Positions 26,898 through 36,785 of a DNA stretch of 50,091 nucleotides are shown piece after piece; position 1 is the first letter of the stretch, and each line of letters opens with the position of its first letter. The notes below the pieces were generated by a model that worked only from the letters and a program-made list of their open reading frames with translations, ran no database searches and was not told the DNA's origin. The stretch lies in contig NZ_JALBWV010000063.1 in the NCBI RefSeq assembly GCF_022678645.1, forward strand, positions 1 through 50,091, read 5' to 3'. The translations under genes were made by a program, and so were the position numbers. The DNA comes from Saccharopolyspora soli. Its GTDB lineage: Bacteria > Actinomycetota > Actinomycetes > Mycobacteriales > Pseudonocardiaceae.

Positions 26898-26960
26898 TCA
26901 GCGGGGAGCAGGGCAAGAGCGCCTCGCTGCGCCGGGGCGGAAAACCGCTAAAGTCCCCGC

Positions 26961-27539
26961 ATGGCTGTTCACCCGATTCGGATCATCGGCGACCCGGTGC
27001 TGCACAACCCCACCCGTCCAGTGGAACGCTTCGACGATGAACTGCGCACCCTCGTCGACGACATGTTCGAGACGATGGCGGCTGCCAACGGGGTCGGGCT
27101 CGCGGCCAACCAGATCGGTGTTGACCTGCGGTTGTTCGTCTACGACTGCCCAGACGACGAGGGTGTCCAGCACCGCGGCTTGGTGGTCAACCCGGAACTG
27201 ACGACCGCGGAGATCCCGGAGACCATGCCGGACCCGGACGACGACCTGGAGGGCTGTCTGTCGGTGCCCGGCGAGTCCTACCCGACCGGCCGAGCGAGCT
27301 GGGCGAAGGTCACCGGGTCCGATGTGGACGGAAAACCGGTCGAGGTCGAGGGGACCGGCTTCTTCGCCCGCTGCCTGCAACACGAAACCGACCACCTGGA
27401 CGGCCACCTGTACGTGGAGCGGCTGACCGGTCGCTACGCCCGCGCGGCGAAGAAGATGGTCCGGCGCAACGGATGGGGCGTGCCCCACCTGTCCTGGAAC
27501 CCAGCCGAGATGGGCGATCCGTTCGCGGAAGAGGACTGA
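26961..27539 (+). CDS. def: Peptide deformylase
   Basis: 192 aa metalloenzyme removing the formyl group from new proteins. All three motifs are intact: GVGLAANQIG (44-53), EGCLS (97-101) with metal-binding Cys99, and HETDH (141-145) with both His ligands and catalytic Glu142. TAAAGT 6 nt before the ATG and no ribosome site suggest a leaderless transcript. The stop is 4 bp from that of the convergent Uma2 gene. Confidence 0.97.
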   Translation: MAVHPIRIIGDPVLHNPTRPVERFDDELRTLVDDMFETMAAANGVGLAANQIGVDLRLFVYDCPDDEGVQHRGLVVNPELTTAEIPETMPDPDDDLEGCLSVPGESYPTGRASWAKVTGSDVDGKPVEVEGTGFFARCLQHETDHLDGHLYVERLTGRYARAAKKMVRRNGWGVPHLSWNPAEMGDPFAEED

Positions 27540-27543
27540 CGCC

Positions 27544-28122
27544 TCAGAACTCCTTGGTGTCCAAGGTGAGGCCGAACGGCTCGGGCAACTCGATCGGATC
27601 GCCAAAGGGAACGCGGTGCAAGCGGCGGTAGTGCCCGTCCAGAGGCTCGGAATACAGCAACACCGAAGGCCCGTCCCCGGCGAAACGATCGATCAGCAGG
27701 TACAGCGGCACGCCCGCGTGCGCATAGCTCCACAGCTTTGTTTTCCGGTCCCGCTCCGCATTGCTTTTTGAGGTGATCTCGACAGCAAGAAGTGCGCACC
27801 CGGCAGGAATGGGTGTCGGGTCGTCGTCCGTCGGCATCGCATCCAGCGGAATTACCACCACATCTGGGATGAAAAGGCTGCTCCGCAACGGGATCGCAAC
27901 GCCAGACGTCTGGAAGATCCCCCACTCGTCGGGAACCTCACGAGCAAGAACGCGATGAACGCGATTGGCGATCCAGTTGTGGCCGTGTCCTGGCGGCGGC
28001 GTCATGACGATGCTCTCCTCGATGATCTCCGCGCGCCAAGCCTTGTTGGGCAGATCTAGGTGTTGCCAGATCTGAACCAGTTCGTCCCACGTCGAGCGTT
28101 CGAACGCAAGGGCAGCAGTCAT
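27544..28122 (-). CDS. Uma2 family (DUF820) putative endonuclease
   Basis: 192 aa PD-(D/E)xK-fold protein. The core is visible: PPPGHGHNWIANRVHRVL, FIPDVVVIP with the metal-site Asp, LLAVEITSKSN with the Glu, and KTKLWSYAHAGVPLYLLID. Uma2 genes are numerous in cyanobacteria and many actinomycetes, often as isolated accessory genes, and the biological role is unknown. AGGAGGTGA precedes the ATG at 28122; the open frame extends 55 codons upstream. It is not part of the conserved mycobacterial gene order and is probably a later insertion between def and thiC. Confidence 0.9.
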   Translation of the reverse strand: MTAALAFERSTWDELVQIWQHLDLPNKAWRAEIIEESIVMTPPPGHGHNWIANRVHRVLAREVPDEWGIFQTSGVAIPLRSSLFIPDVVVIPLDAMPTDDDPTPIPAGCALLAVEITSKSNAERDRKTKLWSYAHAGVPLYLLIDRFAGDGPSVLLYSEPLDGHYRRLHRVPFGDPIELPEPFGLTLDTKEF

Positions 28123-28244
28123 AGCGCGGTCACCTCCTGTATCGATGTCATCACGCACCGTACTCACCACCCCTGACAACTTCGCGATCTGCCTGGTCAC
28201 GAGCCTAACGGCAAACCGGGCTGCCGTCATCGGGGTGAACGGGG

Positions 28245-28274
28245 TTGGCAACGCCGCTCGGCTGCCGCTAGCGT
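28245..28274 (+). promoter_or_regulatory. Possible thiC promoter
   Basis: TTGGCA (28245-28250) and TAGCGT (28269-28274) with an 18-bp spacer, about 20 bp before the riboswitch. The match is moderate. Confidence 0.4.
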
Positions 28275-28293
28275 CTGGCGGCGTCAAAACAAA

Positions 28294-28393
28294 ACCGCGG
28301 GAGCTCGCACCAACAGCGGGCTGAGAGGGCGGCTGGAGAACTCCGGGGCCGCCGACCGCATGAACCTGACTGGGTAATGCCAGCGTAGGGAGT
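28294..28393 (+). promoter_or_regulatory. TPP riboswitch (THI element) before thiC
   Basis: All conserved blocks are present: GGGAGCTCGCACC, GCTGAGAG (28320-28327), CCGCATGAACCTGA, CTGGGTAATGCCAGCG and the final TAGGGAG. That last block is also the ribosome-binding site of thiC, so thiamine pyrophosphate binding would mask translation start. Confidence 0.97.
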
Positions 28394-28401
28394 GGGTGGC
28401 A

Positions 28402-30045
<1,644 letters not shown>

Positions 30046-30082
30046 ACCGCTCCCCTGTTTCCGGGGCCGTTCGGCGCCTGTC

Positions 30083-30116
30083 GGAAGCGGCGATTTAGCG
30101 CGAAATAGCCGCTTCC
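30083..30116. repeat. Hairpin after thiC, ATTTAGCGCGAAAT family
   Basis: GGAAGCGGC (30083-30091) and GCCGCTTCC (30108-30116) pair exactly; inside, ATTT and AAAT pair around AGCGCG with one mismatch between. The 25 bases 30089-30113 recur exactly at 47123-47147. No T-run. Confidence 0.8.
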
Positions 30117-30215
30117 CGTGCGGGCTCGGGCGCCGCAGCCAACGCATTGATGGACTCCTGACCAGTGGAAACCTTGTCGCGAACCCCGGAAGATCGCCAG
30201 GAACCAGGCCGTAAC

Positions 30216-31091
30216 ATGAACTGGATGCACGAGATCTCGGCCGGGCACGAAATGCGGCCCGCGAACGACACCGCCCCTCCGACCGCGCTGACCATCGCCG
30301 GGTCGGATTCCGGCGGCAGCGCCGGGATGCACGCGGACCTGCGCACCTTCTTCGCCTGCGGGGTGCACGGGATGACCGCGGTCACGGCGGTCACCGTGCA
30401 GAACACCGTCGGAGTCACCGGGCTGGTGGAGATCCCGCCGGAGACCGTCGCCGCGCAGATCAATGCGGTCGCCTCGGACATCGGGGTGGGCGCGGCCAAG
30501 ACCGGGGTGCTCGCCTCGGCGGCCACCATCGAGGCCGTGCTGGACGCCTGCGACACCCACGGCATCGGTCGCGACGGCCGCACCCCGTTCGTGCTGGATC
30601 CGGTGGCCGCCTCCCGCAGCGGCGAACCACTGCTCCGGCCGGATGCGCTGGATGTATTGCGGCACAAGGCTTTTCCGCGCGCCACGCTGGCCACGCCGAA
30701 CCTCGACGAGGTTCGGCTGCTGACCGGGATCGAGGCGCGCACCCGCGCGGACCTGCTGGATGCCGCGAAGGCGATCTTCGACTTCGGACCGCAGTGGGTG
30801 CTGATCAAGAGCGGTCACCTGGCCGACGACCCGGAGTGCATCGACCTGCTCTTCGACGGCACCGAGGCGATTCCGCTGCCCGGTCCCAGGTACGCCACGG
30901 TGCACACGCACGGCGCGGGCGACGTGTTCGCCTCGGCGATCACCGCGGCCCTGGCGAAGGGGGCATCGGTGCCCGACGCGGTGCGCAGCGGGAAGCGGTT
31001 CGTGACGCGCAGCGTCGCGCACGCGTATCCGCTGGGTGCCGGGGTCGGGCCGGTGTCGACGTTTTGGCGGGTCAGCCCGCGGTCCTTCTGA
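30216..31091 (+). CDS. thiD: Hydroxymethylpyrimidine/phosphomethylpyrimidine kinase ThiD
   Basis: 291 aa ribokinase-fold enzyme phosphorylating HMP and HMP-P. LTIAGSDSGGSAGMHADL (substrate and anion region), AVTVQNT, DPVAASRSGEPLL and the catalytic THGAGDVFASA are present. The start is uncertain: ATG 30216, 30225 or 30252 all lie before the conserved domain and none has a good ribosome site. It is 170 bp after thiC with a hairpin between, so it may have its own promoter. Confidence 0.94.
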   Translation: MNWMHEISAGHEMRPANDTAPPTALTIAGSDSGGSAGMHADLRTFFACGVHGMTAVTAVTVQNTVGVTGLVEIPPETVAAQINAVASDIGVGAAKTGVLASAATIEAVLDACDTHGIGRDGRTPFVLDPVAASRSGEPLLRPDALDVLRHKAFPRATLATPNLDEVRLLTGIEARTRADLLDAAKAIFDFGPQWVLIKSGHLADDPECIDLLFDGTEAIPLPGPRYATVHTHGAGDVFASAITAALAKGASVPDAVRSGKRFVTRSVAHAYPLGAGVGPVSTFWRVSPRSF

Positions 31092-31311
31092 CGAGGTTCG
31101 TCGTCCCGTACGCCGACGAAGATGCGCCGTACAGCAGACCGCCCCCAACTGACCCCCTAATAGAGTGATTTTGGTCCCGGATCTGTAACCCGAATGGCGT
31201 TCGTCATCGACATACTCGTCAAGAAGCGCGTAATTCCCAGACCGCGGACCATCAGCGGCAGGCGGTTTGCTGCGCGCTGCGCGCACTAGGACGACAGGGG
31301 TTTGCAACAGC

Positions 31312-33297
31312 GTGGCTAAATCGGTGTGGACACGAGTGCGGGAACGGCTGGCCACGGAATCAGGAGCACCAGACCCCCGACAACGCCAATACGTCGTGCT
31401 GGTGATCATCGCCGTGCTGGCTGGCACCGCGGTCGGCTGGCTCTTCGAGTTGCAGATCCCAGCGCTGATCGCCGGGTTGACCGCGGTGCTGGCGCTGGTC
31501 GCCACCGGTGGCCAATCACTGCGCTCCGACCTGCACCGGTTCGTCTGGTTCAGCCCCGCGCTGGTGCTCATGATGACCATCGGCCCGCTGCTGGTGAACG
31601 TCCCGGTGCTGGCCGCGCTGGCGGTCGCGGTGGTGGTCTTCGGCACCAGCATGCTGCCCGCGCTCGGCGAGCACTACCGCATCGGTGGGCAGACCTTCGC
31701 CGCCGCGACGCTGGTGTCCACCACCACCGGGATCGGTGCCGACCAGCCGGTGCTGGTGCTGCTGGCCTCGGCCGTCAGCGGGGCGCTGTTCGCGCTGGTC
31801 CTGCGGGTGATCATCGGCCTCAGCGACCCGACCAGGGCGACCCGCGTGGCAGTGGCCCGGACGTTGCTCGAACCCGGTCCCGGCGTGGTCGAATCCGCTG
31901 CCGCTGCGTGGCGTGCCGACGGCTCCAGCACTTGGCTGGGCCAGGTGCTCGCCGGGGCGGCTCGGTTCCGCGCTGCTCGCGAAACGCTGCTCACCCAGGC
32001 CCAGCAGAGCGACCGGATCGAAGCCGAACGACTCCGGGAGATCGTCGCGCAGGCCGATCAGGTCGCCGCCGAACTCGCGCGGGCGGTACGCGCCCGTGCG
32101 TGCACCGGGCTGCCCGCGGTCGCCCGCCGCGACCCGGCCCAGGCGGTGCTGGCGCGCGGCGGACGGCAGGACCTGCCGGACGCGGTGCGCGGCATCAACC
32201 AGGCGCTCGACCGGATTCGGGCGTCGGTGGTGCGCCGTGTCGAAACACCGCTGCCACCGTCGGCTCCTGGCGCTCGCCGCGAACGTTTCCTCGGGGCGGT
32301 GCGGGCGCATCTGTCGTTCCGGTCGTCGCTGTTCCGGCACGCGCTTCGCTGCACGCTCGCGGTCTCCATCGGCATGGTGATCGTCTTGCTGCTGCGCGAT
32401 CCGTCGGCGTCCAGCCTGCTGCTCGCGCTGTACGTGGTGCTGCAACCGGCAGCCCGCGACAGCATGACCGGCGCCCTGGAACGCACCGGTGCCGCAGTGC
32501 TGGGCGTGACCGCGTTGGCGTTGCTGATCACCCTGCTGCCGGGCGCGTTCCTGCTGGTACCACTGGTGATCGGCGGCATGCTGCTGAACATGGCGCGGCT
32601 GCGCGCCGACTACCAGACATTGCTGGGTTGCCTGATCGTGGTGACCGTCGTCGACCAGGCATTGCGGCTGGAACGGCCGCTGGTGAACGTGGCGATCAGC
32701 TTCGCGGCGAACATGGCGGTCGGCGCGGCCATCGCGCTCATCGTCGGTTACGTCAGCTACCTGGTGCTGCCCAGCAGCATCCTGCCGGACGTGCGCGGCG
32801 CGGTGCGGTCCACCGTGTGGTCGGTGTCCGAACTGCTGCGCAGCGTGCGGGCCGCCGGTCAGGGTGTCGATCTGCCCGCGGCGTTGCAGGCGGCGAACGT
32901 GCTCGCGTTGCGGCGCACCCAAGATCTGCTCGGCATGCCCGCGCTGCTGGACGGAACCGGCGAGGAGACCGACGACGATCGCGCCACCCGCGCGGCGGCC
33001 ATCGCCCTCGACGCGCTGCGGCAGGACGTGGCGACCCTCGCGTTCCGGCCGGAGGCCGAGCAGGCGGTGGCGGTCCCGGCCCTGCGCGCGGTGGACGACC
33101 TGCTGGGCGGCAAGCCGACGGCGAAGATCCCGGACGTGCCGGAGGGCAGCGCCCCGGCCACCGAACTGCTGGCGAGCTCGCTGGTGGAGAACGCCCTGCA
33201 CGCCCGCCTGGCGATCGACCGGACCTTCGGCTACGACAGCCCGTGGAAGACCTACACGATCGCCTTCGTCCGCCCCGAACGCCTGCACATCCGCTGA
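31312..33297 (+). CDS. FUSC-family membrane protein
   Basis: 661 aa. Two groups of transmembrane helices (about 25-185 and 345-480), each followed by a soluble region, the layout of FUSC/aromatic-acid exporter-like (YccS/YhfK) proteins. FRHALRCTLAVSIGMVIVLLL begins the second membrane group (FUSC_2). Possible efflux of organic acids; the substrate is unknown. The GTG at 31312 gives a short basic N-terminus before the first helix; a TTG at 31267 is less likely. It is inserted between thiD and thiG and is not a thiamine gene by similarity. Confidence 0.85.
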   Translation: MAKSVWTRVRERLATESGAPDPRQRQYVVLVIIAVLAGTAVGWLFELQIPALIAGLTAVLALVATGGQSLRSDLHRFVWFSPALVLMMTIGPLLVNVPVLAALAVAVVVFGTSMLPALGEHYRIGGQTFAAATLVSTTTGIGADQPVLVLLASAVSGALFALVLRVIIGLSDPTRATRVAVARTLLEPGPGVVESAAAAWRADGSSTWLGQVLAGAARFRAARETLLTQAQQSDRIEAERLREIVAQADQVAAELARAVRARACTGLPAVARRDPAQAVLARGGRQDLPDAVRGINQALDRIRASVVRRVETPLPPSAPGARRERFLGAVRAHLSFRSSLFRHALRCTLAVSIGMVIVLLLRDPSASSLLLALYVVLQPAARDSMTGALERTGAAVLGVTALALLITLLPGAFLLVPLVIGGMLLNMARLRADYQTLLGCLIVVTVVDQALRLERPLVNVAISFAANMAVGAAIALIVGYVSYLVLPSSILPDVRGAVRSTVWSVSELLRSVRAAGQGVDLPAALQAANVLALRRTQDLLGMPALLDGTGEETDDDRATRAAAIALDALRQDVATLAFRPEAEQAVAVPALRAVDDLLGGKPTAKIPDVPEGSAPATELLASSLVENALHARLAIDRTFGYDSPWKTYTIAFVRPERLHIR

Positions 33298-33324
33298 ACC
33301 CGGCAACACCACCTCTGGGGGAAA

Positions 33325-33373
33325 GGTGGGGGGCACCTGTGACCAAGTAACTGGGTCACAGGTGCCCCTCACC
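33325..33373. repeat. Hairpin, GGGCACC family, between convergent genes
   Basis: Arms 33325-33344 and 33354-33373 (GGTGGGGGGCACCTGTGACC, one mismatch) around AAGTAACTG. It starts 28 bp after the FUSC stop and ends 13 bp before the thiG stop. The inner stem differs from the copies at 23166 and 25658, but the loop and the GGGCACC core are conserved. Confidence 0.8.
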
Positions 33374-33385
33374 TCGAAAAACTGT

Positions 33386-34150
33386 TCACTCCATCGGGCG
33401 GCCTGGGCTGGAGGCTTGGGCCCAGAAGCGTTGCGGGATCCGGCCCGCCAGGGCCGCTAGGCGTCCGGCTTCGACCGCCGCCTTCATCGCCGCCGCCATT
33501 CGCTCCGGGTCTTGGGCTCGGGTGACCGCCGTGGCCAGCAGCACCGCCGAACAGCCGAGTTCCATGGCCAGCGCCGCGTCCGAAGCAGTGCCGATACCCG
33601 CGTCGAGCACGATCGGAACCGAGGCTCGGGAGACGATCATCTCGATGTTGTGCGGGTTCCGGATGCCCAGACCGGTGCCGATCGGCGAACCCAGCGGCAT
33701 CACCGCAGCGCAGCCGACCTCTTCCAGCTTCAGCGCCAGCACCGGGTCGTCGTTGGTGTAGGCGAGCACCACGAAGCCCCGGTCGACCAGCTGCTCCGCC
33801 GCATCGAGCAGTTCCACCGGGTCGGGCAGCAGGGTGTCCTCGTCGGCGACGACCTCCAGCTTGACCCAGTTCGTCTCCAGCGCTTCGCGGGCCAGCTGCG
33901 CGGTCAGCACGGCTTCGGCCGCCGTCCGGCAGCCCGCCGTGTTGGGCAGCGCCTCGATGTCCAGCTTGCGCAGCAGGTCGAGCACTCCGGTGCCGCCGCC
34001 AGCGTCGGCGCGGCGCATCGCCACTGTCGTCAGCTCGGTTCCGGAAGCGATCAACGCGCGCTCCAAGACCGCGAGGTTCATCGCCCCTCCGGTCCCGGTG
34101 ATCAGTCGCGAACCGAACTTCCGACCGGCGATCACCAACGGGTCGTCCAT
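33386..34150 (-). CDS. thiG: Thiazole synthase ThiG
   Basis: 254 aa TIM-barrel enzyme forming the thiazole of thiamine from deoxyxylulose phosphate, ThiS-thiocarboxylate and the ThiO product. SRLITGTGGAMNLAVL, the Schiff-base Lys in NWVKLEVV, PLGSPIGTGLGI and VLDAGIGTASDAA are conserved. AGGAG precedes the ATG at 34150. A gap of 132 bp separates it from thiS, unlike the overlapping thiO-thiS junction; the gap holds no gene and a few weak hairpins. It is the last gene of the riboswitch-controlled thiOSG operon. Confidence 0.96.
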   Translation of the reverse strand: MDDPLVIAGRKFGSRLITGTGGAMNLAVLERALIASGTELTTVAMRRADAGGGTGVLDLLRKLDIEALPNTAGCRTAAEAVLTAQLAREALETNWVKLEVVADEDTLLPDPVELLDAAEQLVDRGFVVLAYTNDDPVLALKLEEVGCAAVMPLGSPIGTGLGIRNPHNIEMIVSRASVPIVLDAGIGTASDAALAMELGCSAVLLATAVTRAQDPERMAAAMKAAVEAGRLAALAGRIPQRFWAQASSPGRPME

Positions 34151-34282
34151 GAGTCTCCTAACGACGGGCCCGCCAACTCCGGGCGGCACGGGTGCGTTTC
34201 CGTTGCCCCGCAAGGGGTTGGTTCGGGCTGGACCACAACCTTTCGAGCTGGAAGCCCCTCCTCCTGGTGGGGCGGAGCCACG

Positions 34283-34483
34283 TCACCCTCCTTGCACCGC
34301 GGTGAGGACCTCGATCGTGGCATCGGGGCGCAATCCGGTGGTCGGCCACAGGGCGCGCGGCACCACCGCGCCGTCCAGTGCCACCGCCACACCCCGCTCG
34401 GGCACCCCGAACTCCCGCAGCGCCGACGCGAGCGTGGCGTCCGCGGCGATCTGCCGGGGTTCCCCGTTGATCAAGACGTTCAC
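34283..34483 (-). CDS. thiS: Sulphur carrier protein ThiS
   Basis: 66 aa ubiquitin-like protein. It ends in Gly-Gly (VLTAVQGG), the site of adenylation and thiocarboxylation, and begins NVLINGEPRQ. The GTG at 34483 is preceded by GGGGAGG at proper distance and overlaps the thiO stop as GTGA (34480-34483), which is better than the in-frame ATG 15 nt upstream. Delivers sulphur to ThiG. Confidence 0.94.
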   Translation of the reverse strand: MNVLINGEPRQIAADATLASALREFGVPERGVAVALDGAVVPRALWPTTGLRPDATIEVLTAVQGG

Positions 34484-35598
34484 TGCTGTCCTCCCCATCG
34501 ACTCGGATCGGCGGCCTTGATCTCGGCGGCGGGCTCCTCGCCGCGCAACAGCGCGAGCACCGCCTCGACGGTCACCGGGGCGAGCAGGAAGCCACCGCGG
34601 TGGTGACCGGTGGCCGCCAGCACGCCGGGTTCCAGCCAGCCGAGCACCGGCAGGTTGTCGTCGGTGCTCGGGCGCAGTCCGGCCGCAGCCTCGACCAGCT
34701 GGTACTCGGAAAGGCCCGGCATCAGTTGTTCGGCGTCGGCGATCAGATCGCGCACTCCGCCCACCGTGACCTCGGTGTCGAAGCCGACCTCGTACTGGGT
34801 GGCGCCGAGCACCAGACCGCCGTCGTCACGCGGCACGAGGTAGACCGGACGACCGCGCACCGGCCCGCGCACCGTGCGGCTCGGCGGCGGCAGCGCCGTG
34901 GTCCGCGCGCGCAGCCGGAGGATTTCGCCCTTCACCGGCCGGATCCGGTCCCGCAGCGCGGGGTGCAGCGCACCAGAGTGCGCACCGGCCGCGATCACCA
35001 CCACGTCGCAGTCCATAGTGGATTCTTCGAGCTCCACCACACCGGGGCGCACGCTTTTCGCGTTCGCCGTGACGAATTCGACGCCCGCCGCGGTGGCCGC
35101 CGCGCGCAGCGCGAGCAGCGCCACGCGGTTGTCGACCGCGAGATCACCCGGCACTTCGAGCCCGCCGCGCACCGCCGGACCCAGCGACGGTTCGAGTCTG
35201 CGCAGCTCCCGGCCGGACAGCCGGTTGACGGTGCGGCCGAGCCGGGCGAGGTAGTCGGCCACGTTGTCCAGTTCGGCCCGGTCGGCACTGTCCACGCCCA
35301 CCACCAGGGTGCCCTCGCGGCGCAGGCCGGAGGGCCGCCCGGACGCCCGGCTGAGTTCGTCGGCGAACGTCGGCCACTGCCGCAGCGACGCCGAGCCCAG
35401 TTCCAGCAGTTCCTCTTCGCCGGGCCACGCCTCGGCGATCGGCGCCAGCATGCCACCGGCCACGTAAGACGCCCCGGACGCCGGTTCGGCGTCGACGAGT
35501 TGCACGCGATGCCCAGCGGCGGCCGCGCGCCAGGCGACGGACATACCGATGACCCCGCCGCCCACGACGACGACGTGCTCGGTTCGTTCTTCAGACAC
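34480..35598 (-). CDS. thiO: Glycine oxidase ThiO
   Basis: 372 aa FAD enzyme oxidising glycine to dehydroglycine for thiazole formation. The Rossmann motif VVVVGGGVIGMSVAWRAAAAG is at the N-terminus (about 9-29), and the DAO-type C-terminal region includes AAAGLRPSTDDNLPVLG and ATGHHRGGFLLAP. GTG start at 35598, with GGGAG 5 nt upstream that belongs to the end of the TPP riboswitch. First gene of thiO-thiS-thiG. Confidence 0.95.
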   Translation of the reverse strand: MSEERTEHVVVVGGGVIGMSVAWRAAAAGHRVQLVDAEPASGASYVAGGMLAPIAEAWPGEEELLELGSASLRQWPTFADELSRASGRPSGLRREGTLVVGVDSADRAELDNVADYLARLGRTVNRLSGRELRRLEPSLGPAVRGGLEVPGDLAVDNRVALLALRAAATAAGVEFVTANAKSVRPGVVELEESTMDCDVVVIAAGAHSGALHPALRDRIRPVKGEILRLRARTTALPPPSRTVRGPVRGRPVYLVPRDDGGLVLGATQYEVGFDTEVTVGGVRDLIADAEQLMPGLSEYQLVEAAAGLRPSTDDNLPVLGWLEPGVLAATGHHRGGFLLAPVTVEAVLALLRGEEPAAEIKAADPSRWGGQQ

Positions 35599-35603
35599 TC
35601 CAC

Positions 35604-35695
35604 GCTCCCTGCGCCGGCATGACCCGGATCAGGTTCGACGGTCGGGGCCAACGCCCCCTCTCAGCCCGGTGTCCGGACTCCCGTGCTCACCGAGT
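35604..35695 (-). promoter_or_regulatory. TPP riboswitch before thiO
   Basis: On the minus strand: GGGAGTCC, GGGCTGAGAGGG, GACCGTCGAACCTGA, CCGGGTCATGCCGGCG and GCAGGGAG, all in the order of the THI element. The last block doubles as the thiO ribosome site. This gives the two thiamine branches the same feedback signal from separate copies. Confidence 0.96.
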
Positions 35696-35848
35696 CCACC
35701 GTACCGGGCGCGGATCTCGACGTCAGTGCCCGTCCTGACCGAATTCGCGCGATCGGCCTGGGGGACGACCGCTGCTGGGCGAGATCGAGCGATTCCGCCG
35801 CAGCCGCGCGCTCCGGCGGCAGCGGCACCAGGGGCTACCCTGTGGAAC

Positions 35849-36520
35849 ATGCCTGGATTGGACGGTTTCGGCATCCGCGCTCGCCTCGCCGAGGCGCGGC
35901 TGTACCTGTGCACCGACGCACGCACCGAGCGCGGTGACCTCGCGGAATTCGCGGAAGCGGCACTAAGCGGCGGAGTCGACATCATCCAGTTGCGGGACAA
36001 GAACTCCAGCGGCGCTCCGCTGGAAGCCCGCCAGGAACTCGCGGCGCTGGAGGTGCTGGCCGAGGTCTGCGTGCGGCACGGCGCACTGCTCGCGGTGAAC
36101 GACCGAGCCGACATCGCCTTGGCAGCCGAGGCCGACGTCCTGCACCTCGGACAGGACGACCTGCCGGTGGAGATCGCCCGGCGCATCCTCGGCGAGCACA
36201 TCGCGATCGGCCGGTCCACGCACGACGTGGTGCAGGCCGACGCCGCGGCCATCGAACCGGGTGTGGACTACTTCTGCACCGGCCCGGTGTGGACCACGCC
36301 GACCAAGCCGGGTCGACCGGCGGCCGGGCTCGACCTGGTGGAGCACGCCGCGGAGCACCGGGGACACGGTCGGCCGTGGTTCGCGATCGGCGGCATCGGT
36401 CCGGACAACCTCGACGACGCCCTCAAAGCCGGAGCGCAGCGGATCGTCGTGGTCCGCGCGATCACCGAAGCCGAGGATCCCCGCGCGGCGGCTCGGGAAC
36501 TCCGCGACCGCCTGCCCTGA
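35849..36520 (+). CDS. thiE: Thiamine-phosphate synthase ThiE
   Basis: 223 aa TIM-barrel enzyme joining HMP-PP and thiazole phosphate. GVDIIQLRDKN, LLAVNDRADIA, VLHLGQDDLP, GRSTHD and YFCTGPVWTTPTKPGR are family motifs. ATG 35849 has no ribosome site; TACCCT at 35836-35841 could be a -10 box giving a leaderless mRNA. It is divergent from thiO and not visibly under a riboswitch itself. A long hairpin follows the stop. Confidence 0.95.
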   Translation: MPGLDGFGIRARLAEARLYLCTDARTERGDLAEFAEAALSGGVDIIQLRDKNSSGAPLEARQELAALEVLAEVCVRHGALLAVNDRADIALAAEADVLHLGQDDLPVEIARRILGEHIAIGRSTHDVVQADAAAIEPGVDYFCTGPVWTTPTKPGRPAAGLDLVEHAAEHRGHGRPWFAIGGIGPDNLDDALKAGAQRIVVVRAITEAEDPRAAARELRDRLP

Positions 36521-36525
36521 ACGGC

Positions 36526-36567
36526 CGTGAGGGCGAAAGCGGGTTGACGCCCGCTTCCGCCCTCACG
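36526..36567. terminator. 18-bp hairpin after thiE
   Basis: CGTGAGGGCGAAAGCGGG (36526-36543) pairs with 36550-36567 with one mismatch, loop TTGACG, 5 bp after the thiE stop. A CTTTTTG follows at 36581, too far for a classic terminator. The outer CGTGAG/CTCACG resembles the 6574 hairpin. Confidence 0.6.
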
Positions 36568-36580
36568 CGATGATGTGCGT

Positions 36581-36760
36581 CTTTTTGATCTTTCAAGCGG
36601 CGTAGCCGCTTAGCCCACCTACGCCACTTGCACCGCCGCGGGTTCTCAGAGGTTTTCTCGCGAGGACAGCCCCGACGTGGGCATACATGATGTCGGGGAT
36701 CCCGCAGCCGAGAAACCTCTGAGGTTCCGCTACCCGCACCGCCACGCAAAACGAGTTCGG
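36581..36760. repeat. Structured intergenic repeat, copy A
   Basis: About 180 bp between thiE and the protease, homologous to 44541-44712. Shared blocks in order: AAGCGGCG.AGCCGCTTAGC, CACCGCCGC.GGTTCTCAG, GAGGACAGCC.CGACGTGG, CATACA.GATGTCGGGGATC, CTGAGGTTCC, CCACGCAAA.CGAGT. Copy A folds well: AAGCGGC/GCCGCTT (36595-36611), a 15-bp stem 36645-36660 with 36709-36723, and CCCCGAC/GTCGGGG inside it. No open frame is conserved between copies. Confidence 0.8.
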
Positions 36761-36785
36761 GACGGTGATTTTCGGGGACAGGTGG

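Noticed and set aside
36462..36749. Hypothetical Arg-rich protein across the 36.6 kb intergenic region (and similar at 44.3-44.8 kb)
   Set aside because: The frame is not kept between the two repeat copies, whereas RNA-like pairing and short DNA blocks are. The region is better explained as a non-coding repeat.
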